The notes below the pieces were generated by a model that did not search any database, was not told the DNA's origin, and saw only the letters and a list, made by a program, of their open reading frames with translations. A program made the translations under genes and the position numbers. A stretch of 64,000 bases of DNA from Ignelater luminosus (Eukaryota > Arthropoda > Insecta > Coleoptera > Elateridae): NCBI GenBank assembly GCA_011009095.1, contig VTPC01090026.1, positions 137,425 through 201,424 of the forward strand, in the 5' to 3' direction. This document shows, one piece after another, positions 58,790-64,000 of the stretch. Each line of letters starts with the position of its first letter. The stretch's first letter is position 1.

Positions 58790-59745
58790 GCAACTATTCA
58801 TAACTGCGAAGGAAGTAGAGTCGCCAGCGCATCAGTGCGACCAAGTACACAGACTTCTAAAGAAAGAAGACGTGGCAGCTGCGTGCAGGAAGACAAAAAC
58901 GGGAAAGTCCCCGGGCCGGATGGAATACCACCCGAGGTAGTTAAAGAAGTGATACATCAGGAGCTGGAATACTATACGAGAGTGTATAACAACCTATTTA
59001 AAAAAATGATTTTCCAGACGCCTGGAAGATAGCCAAGCTTATATTACTACAAAAGCCAAAAAAAAACCTGAAGACGAGACAAAGTATAGATCAATATGCC
59101 TTATAGACGAGATGGGAAAGGTCTATGAAAGTGTAATAAATAACAGACTAATAGAAGAGATTGGGAGGTCTAAATAACGAACAGTACGGATTCCGGAAGA
59201 AAAGATCTACCGTAAGAGCGATTAACAGCATCGTAGAAGCGGTAGAAACACTAAAAACAGAAAGAATCGAAAATGGTGCGCCCTGATACTGGTAGACGTA
59301 AAGAACGCCTTCAACAGTGCGGAATGGAGTTTGATTATAAGAAAGTTGCAAAATAGAGGTAGTACAAAATACCTGGTGAACAGAAATTACTTGTCCAGGA
59401 GGGTAATAAGAATTGATGTAAACACGCATAGACAGATAACGAGAAGAGTCCCGCAGGGCTCTGTACTGGGTCCTACATTATGAAACGTCCTGTATGACGA
59501 CGTAATGAAAGTCTGAAGGGGTGGAACTAATATGTTACGCAGACGACCTAGCCATAATAGTAACAGCAGCAAATGAAAAAGAAATGACGCTGAAAGGAAA
59601 AGTCGTCTTGCATGCGGTGGATCTTTGAATGCAGAGAAACCATTTAGTAATAGAAGTCACGAAAACACAGGCTGTAATATTAAGTAGATAGAGAAAACGA
59701 GAAACTCTACAATTCGAAATAAAGAACCAAAAAAAACAAGCCAAA
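58790..59745 (+). pseudogene. R1-clade reverse transcriptase
   Basis: Blocks across several frames: KSPGPDGIPPEVVKEVIHQE (58905); PDAWKIAKLILLQKP (59018); KYRSICLIDEMGKVYESVIN (59082); NEQYGFRKKRSTVRAINSI (59175); LILVDVKNAFNSAEWSLI (motif A, 59286) with the R1-type VDVKNAFN; RRVPQGSVLGPTL (motif B, 59444); and VELICYADDLAIIVTAANEK (motif C, 59523), with YADD intact. The motif sequences are those of the R1 clade rather than CR1 or Jockey. Numerous frameshifts and some stops make it inactive. Confidence 0.8.
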
Positions 59746-60055
59746 GAAAATTTTTAACACCCTGTACAAAATAATGCCGAACGTCAGAGGCCCGCTTCAA
59801 AACAAAAGAAGAGCTGTGGTCATGGCCATCCAATCTACAATTATGTATGCGGCACCGGTATGGTACAGAGCAGTATAAATAAAAAAATATGAGAATATGC
59901 TGAGAACAATCCAAGGAACTTCCGCAGTTAAGATTACAAGCGCATACAGAACTACGTCGTATGAGGCTGTCGTCGTCATTGCAGGATTCATAAGTACTTA
60001 TAAAGAGCCTTGCAGAAGAGAGGAAGAGGTTATATGATAAAGAAAAATTGCGGAT

Positions 60056-60343
60056 GTGAAACAAGAGCGCGAAGCAGCTATCAGAAAGTGGCAGGGTATA
60101 TGGAATGCAAACACGGAAAAGGGACAATTGACTAAAAGAGTCATAAGGGACATACGACTATGGATAAATCGAAAGTGTGGACGAACAAACTATTATATAA
60201 CACGATTCCTCACGGAACACGACTGCTTTATGACCGACCTTGAGAGGTTTATGAAAAAAGACTCCGGTACATGTATGTACTTCCCAGAGAACGACACGGT
60301 AGAACATACATTCTACGAATGTATTGGATGGGTAAGGGAATGA
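60056..60343 (+). pseudogene. R1-clade ORF2 C-terminal domain
   Basis: The frame includes REAAIRKWQGIWNANTEKGQ, VIRDIRLWINRKCGRTNYYI, TRFLTEHDCFMTDLERF and DTVEHTFYECIGW. In R1-clade proteins the same region reads W..W....GRWT..LIP.I..W..R.HG..Y.LTQ.LTGHG.F, then a CCHC finger ending HT.F.C..W. Here the second cysteine of that finger is phenylalanine (TCMYF). This domain helps confirm the clade. Confidence 0.75.
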
Positions 60344-60734
60344 CACGAAGTGGAAACAAAAATAAGCGAAGTAATCACGCCAGAGAACACAGTAGAAAAG
60401 TAGTTGAAGAATAAAGAAAATTAAAAAAAACATTACAGATTACGTAAAGAAAGTCCTGAAAGCTAAAGATATACAGGAAAGACAAATGGAAAACGGGATA
60501 CATAACTAAAAGCGACGGAAGTGGGAAAAATAAAAGAGACTATATGTGATTAAATAAACTGATAAACAGAAAGAGTCTTCTGATGTTATGTTCCAAGAAC
60601 GGTTCCGGAAGATCCTGCGGCAAGGGAGGGGTTTAAGTGGGTAAGAATCCTACAGTAGCCAGCGAAATGGAAAAGTTTCTTCTCGCGGGGACACTTTTGA
60701 AGATTTCCCCTTCGGCTAAATAGCACAACAAAAA

Positions 60735-60775
60735 GGTTAGAGGTTAGGGTAGAGGTTAAGTTAAGTTAGGGTAGC
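60735..60775 (+). repeat. TTAGG-like tract, right
   Basis: GGTTAGAGGTTAGGGTAGAG and following units, in the same orientation as the left tract. The two were probably one continuous tract before the LINE inserted. Confidence 0.7.
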
Positions 60776-60780
60776 TTATC

Positions 60781-60903
60781 TCATAGAACTGTATGTTAAG
60801 TTTTCGTAGCACCTCCGGCACCTAAACTCAGTACCCCCGTGACCCTCTCGATAAGACTGACAATATAACCCCTCAACTAACCTGATCTGTGGTAGGCAGG
60901 CAT
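60781..60903 (-). repeat. Right inverted repeat of the R1-containing structure
   Basis: Read on the minus strand, TGCCTGCCTACCACAGATCA, a TATTGTCAG block, GGGGGTACTGAGTTTAGGTG and GCCGGAGG follow the order of the left unit at 57001-57095. Confidence 0.8.
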
Positions 60904-63626
60904 ACTGAAGTCGTATGCATGTCAATTATTTCTGGGTAAAACTTATAAAGTAGACTACCACATTTGGAATTAATAAGGATTCGATTAAGCATGAATAAGC
61001 AGATAGATGTCAAAACTGTTCCTCTGGCAATGGCCTGATTCAAGGTGGGTCTTTTGCATCTAATTCGTAGATAGATTTTATTCAATATCGTTTTGAAAAG
61101 GGCGACGCTGTGATGAAGACAGCCAAGTGAGGATTTAATAGCTACGGTGAAGACAGACTACAAGAGGAATGAGAGCCTTTCGCATGTCCTTTAAGAACAA
61201 TCCCACTAACTTGGGAATTTCGCCCAGTGAAGAGTGGCTACTGGCTATTTGAACTAGCACCCAGTATTTACCTAGCCGACGGTTCCTTATGGAAGCCGAA
61301 TTTTGTTTCCATCAAAGCGAATAGAAAAATCGTTTGAGACATTACAACCTCTTAGGAATCACCTAGAGTTTTAATTGCAGCATTTAATTAAAAAAGTCCT
61401 ATGTCAATCCTACCCTTAGCTGTAAAGCGATTTAACTTTTAACCATTAAATATTTCTTAAAATCCACTCCTATTTACGTTAGTTAGCTTACAATTGGTTC
61501 TAAATTTGTTTGTTTTTGACAGGAAACAAAAGTTATACAATGCACAATTATGAGTGAAGTTGAAGTTACGTCTTGCATTTTCTCGTTAATAAAGAATAGA
61601 CTATTTTTTATTAATTCTATAATTGTCGTTGTAGTTGAGTCAAAAAAATATTTGTAGAAAGGAATCAAGGCTAATTTAGATATATACCAGGCCGAAAAAG
61701 GAAATGCGTGCCACATTCGCATTACGTATGGTGAGGAACGAGACATTACTGCCATGCCTTGTTAAACTCCAAAGAGGTGAGAACTCAAAACTACACTGAG
61801 ACATGACTTTTAGCTTTTTATGATTATTCGCAACAGCTAAGAAGAGGATTCACTTTTAATGAAAGAATGATATGACTAAATATTTTGCTTGCGTTTAAAC
61901 TGAAATCTTTATAATATTAAATATATGAAACCTAAAAATTTTATAGAAATTGGGTTCCAGCGTCGCTCTGAACAGTAAGCTATCCTGAGATGAAGATTGA
62001 CCCTCAAATACAGGTCACCCGCGGTGGTTTACGATCAGGTTTCTCCTGCCACCTAGAGAAATTACTGCTCTAGTCTAGGATCAGGCTTCCAGCTTTTCCA
62101 GACCAACTATATGGTCAGATTTTATACTCCATGAGGAACGAGCATTTTATAAATTACAAGTAAGTGCTCTAGAAGTTAAAGGGTACTAATATCGTAAAAC
62201 AATTAAAGCAATTACAGGCTTCTTAACTGTAGTTACTATATAAATAAATCGATACTACACTTGTAATAAGTTCTAAAGTTTAAAATAATTACGCATTCAT
62301 CCTGTACTTTTTAATAAATTTATAGTAGAAACAAACTTTTAATAGCAAGAGCATAAAAATTTTAATTCAAAAGTTTCACATTTTAAGCTACTTTAAATTC
62401 AAGAAGTTTAAGATAACAAAGATGCTCAATAAATGTAAATTGGCAAAGCCCGGCTCGCTTGAAAATGCTGAAGAAATATTTATGACATGTGTGTTATTTT
62501 AACGATTTCAAATTTTAAACTGAATCATAATTTACGTTTTAAAATAATTTCAGCTGCTTCCTATTTACAATTATATGTTAGAATTAAACTGCATTTTTTT
62601 TAAATAAAGGCCGTTAAATTTACTAGCTGTAAAATAGAGAATTCATGCAAAATAGCAATAAATTAGCAAGGGCTACAACCGTGACTCTATCCTTAGAGTA
62701 ATCAAAAACGACTAGCATGTTAAATTTGTAAATGTTGCTCACAAAATGTTTAAATTTGCATAAATTGCTAAATGATTTTAATTACTTTTGTTGGATTGAA
62801 AAGTGTTTTATGAATCTGTCGCAACTTAACAACGGTAACATGTTAACAGTGATTAAAATGCTAATTAGTTAGCTTTTCTATGCGTTATATAGTTACCTGA
62901 AAGCCACATAATTTATGATCTATCCTTGGAAAGATATAAACACCATTTCAACACATAAATAACAATTAAATTAAGGAAACAAAGCAATTAATCAAAAACA
63001 GTTTGAAATAATCATCGCCAGCAAATTCAACAAGTCGGTAACTGTGATAAAAACTCAGAAATAGATAAAATGCAAGATGTTCAACGCACTGAAGACAAAA
63101 GCCAATCAGAAATTGGAACAAACAATACGATGGACAAAATTACACTAAATCATTTGAAGAAAATATAAGGACTGCCAATATTACATAAATCAAACGTACT
63201 GTTACGACCTATTACTAGCTTTATTTAAGCTTCTTTTCACAAATTACCTAAATATCTCATGTCCAAGTTAGAAGATATAGTGGCATAGCAAAATATTTTA
63301 TAGAATTTACTTTCTCGAACTATCCCTAAACGCTTCATTTGTAGCAAATCTGCGAGGCATAACAATCAGTGCTGCTTCAAAATGGAAATCACTTTGAAGG
63401 TCAAAGTTTTTTAAGAGATCCGGTACTAAATTCGATCATGCTTCGTAATATTGTATTTGTTTTGTACTGTTCTTAGCTGCGAGCCAATATTTGTTTGTGT
63501 TTACACTACGAACTGGCTTTTATAAACTAACTACTACTGTTTACGGTTGTAATTTATATTTCATTTAGACACTAAACCAATAAGTGTCTGCAGATGTGTT
63601 TGGCAAGCAATTTATCTTTGACTTAC
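60904..63626. other. AT-rich DNA, nothing recognised
   Basis: No supported gene. A GC-richer patch lies at 61940-62110 without a readable frame. Confidence 0.4.
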
Positions 63627-63731
63627 CAGTCTGTATTAAATCAAGCATCGTTTTGCCAAAAGGTATATCTGTATGAAGACCCTTTGTAAATGGTACCAAA
63701 TAAGACAACCACGCTAGCTTTCTCTTCTGTC
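63627..63731 (-). CDS. Possible internal exon of a host gene, 105 bp
   Basis: On the minus strand an AG (ending GATTTAG) is followed by 105 open bases and a donor GTAAGT. The one open frame enters and leaves in phase 1 and includes KLAWLSYLVPFTKGLHTDIP and FGKTMLDLIQT, which reads like a folded protein. The acceptor lacks a good pyrimidine tract, and the frame stays open for 20 more codons past the donor. Frames of this size are common here by chance, so support is modest. I do not recognise the protein. Confidence 0.25.
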
Positions 63732-63918
63732 CTAAATCTTAGTAGAATCACCTTCTCGACACTCTGAGAAATGCCTCGATTTCTTGTAAAAACCATATCA
63801 GTAGTATAGTAGATTCCCATAGAAATTATCTACGTTCCTTTTTCAGTACCGATGCTAAAAAACTTAATTGAAATAAACGGTTTTGTGGTTGTAAATTTCT
63901 AAGCTCTAGAGCAAGATT

Positions 63919-63957
63919 CTTGATCTTTCTATCCTTGATCTTTCTATCCTTGATCAA
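63919..63957. repeat. 15-bp tandem repeat, about 2.5 copies
   Basis: The unit CTTGATCTTTCTATC is repeated head to tail with the last copy incomplete. Confidence 0.85.
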
Positions 63958-64000
63958 GCCTCTTCAATGCTCATATTCCAATAGGTGCTGCCGGGAAAAA

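Larger units (their letters stand above)
57308..60734 (+). mobile_element. R1-clade LINE (TRAS/SART-like), 5'-truncated and decayed
   Basis: In order: the gag C-terminus with CCHC knuckles, an APE-like endonuclease of R1 type, a reverse transcriptase with R1-type motifs, and the C-terminal R1 domain. It ends in a short A-tail (CAACAAAAA) that joins directly to a TTAGG-like tract. A similar tract borders its 5' side in the same orientation. R1-clade TRAS and SART elements are known to insert into insect telomeric TTAGG repeats; this context is what such an insertion would leave. Stops and frameshifts occur in every domain. Confidence 0.8.

Noticed and set aside
61174..61340. 54-codon plus-strand open stretch rich in tryptophan and proline
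   Set aside because: No methionine, no splice sites and no motif; many frames of this length are expected by chance.
1..64000. CRISPR arrays, operons, phage genes, rRNA or functional tRNA genes
   Set aside because: None seen; the composition and the mobile elements are those of an animal genome, and the only tRNA-like segment (6216-6308) does not fold.

Overview
The window is non-coding or transposon-derived DNA from an AT-rich animal genome, most likely an insect. The evidence is long stretches without any conserved reading frame, many decayed retrotransposons without LTRs (LINEs), Tc1/mariner elements, an R1-clade LINE next to TTAGG-like repeats, and only scattered exon-like islands. Nothing looks prokaryotic. 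The setting fits a very long intron or an intergenic region that has collected nested mobile elements. The best host-gene signal is a 57-bp mini-exon on the minus strand (40214-40270).

Layout. 0.8-2.6 kb: degenerate minisatellite of about 46-bp monomers, with a higher-order unit of seven monomers (about 325-330 bp). 5.7-7.7 kb: non-autonomous DNA element with 25-bp terminal inverted repeats (TIRs) and an internal tRNA-like segment, followed by a second right end. 8.4-12.6 kb: two dead LINEs placed head to head. 17.0-19.8 kb: CR1/Jockey-like LINE with an almost intact reverse transcriptase, followed by a broken mariner-like transposase (19.9-20.6 kb). 22.3-24.6 kb: possible piggyBac fragment, then copy A of an unassigned protein family. 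27.8-28.9 kb: 1171-bp TA-flanked TIR element. 29.3-34.3 kb: LINE whose ORF1 is split by a 2.2-kb TIR transposon carrying copy B of the same unassigned family. 42.0-44.5 kb: LINE remnant split by a mariner with an intact 345-aa DD34D transposase. 48.7-51.5 kb: unexplained GC-richer island. 57.0-60.9 kb: R1-clade LINE between two TTAGG-like tracts, enclosed by long inverted repeats. The rest is AT-rich DNA without recognisable content.

The two most notable items are (i) the TIR-bounded transposon at 29601-31847, whose protein family matches none of the transposase families I know and is represented twice here, and (ii) the nested R1-LINE, TTAGG-like tract and inverted-repeat structure at 57001-60903. 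Apart from the mariner, every element carries stops, frameshifts or deletions, so only the mariner is a candidate for recent activity. All calls come from reading translations and repeats by eye; no database search was run.
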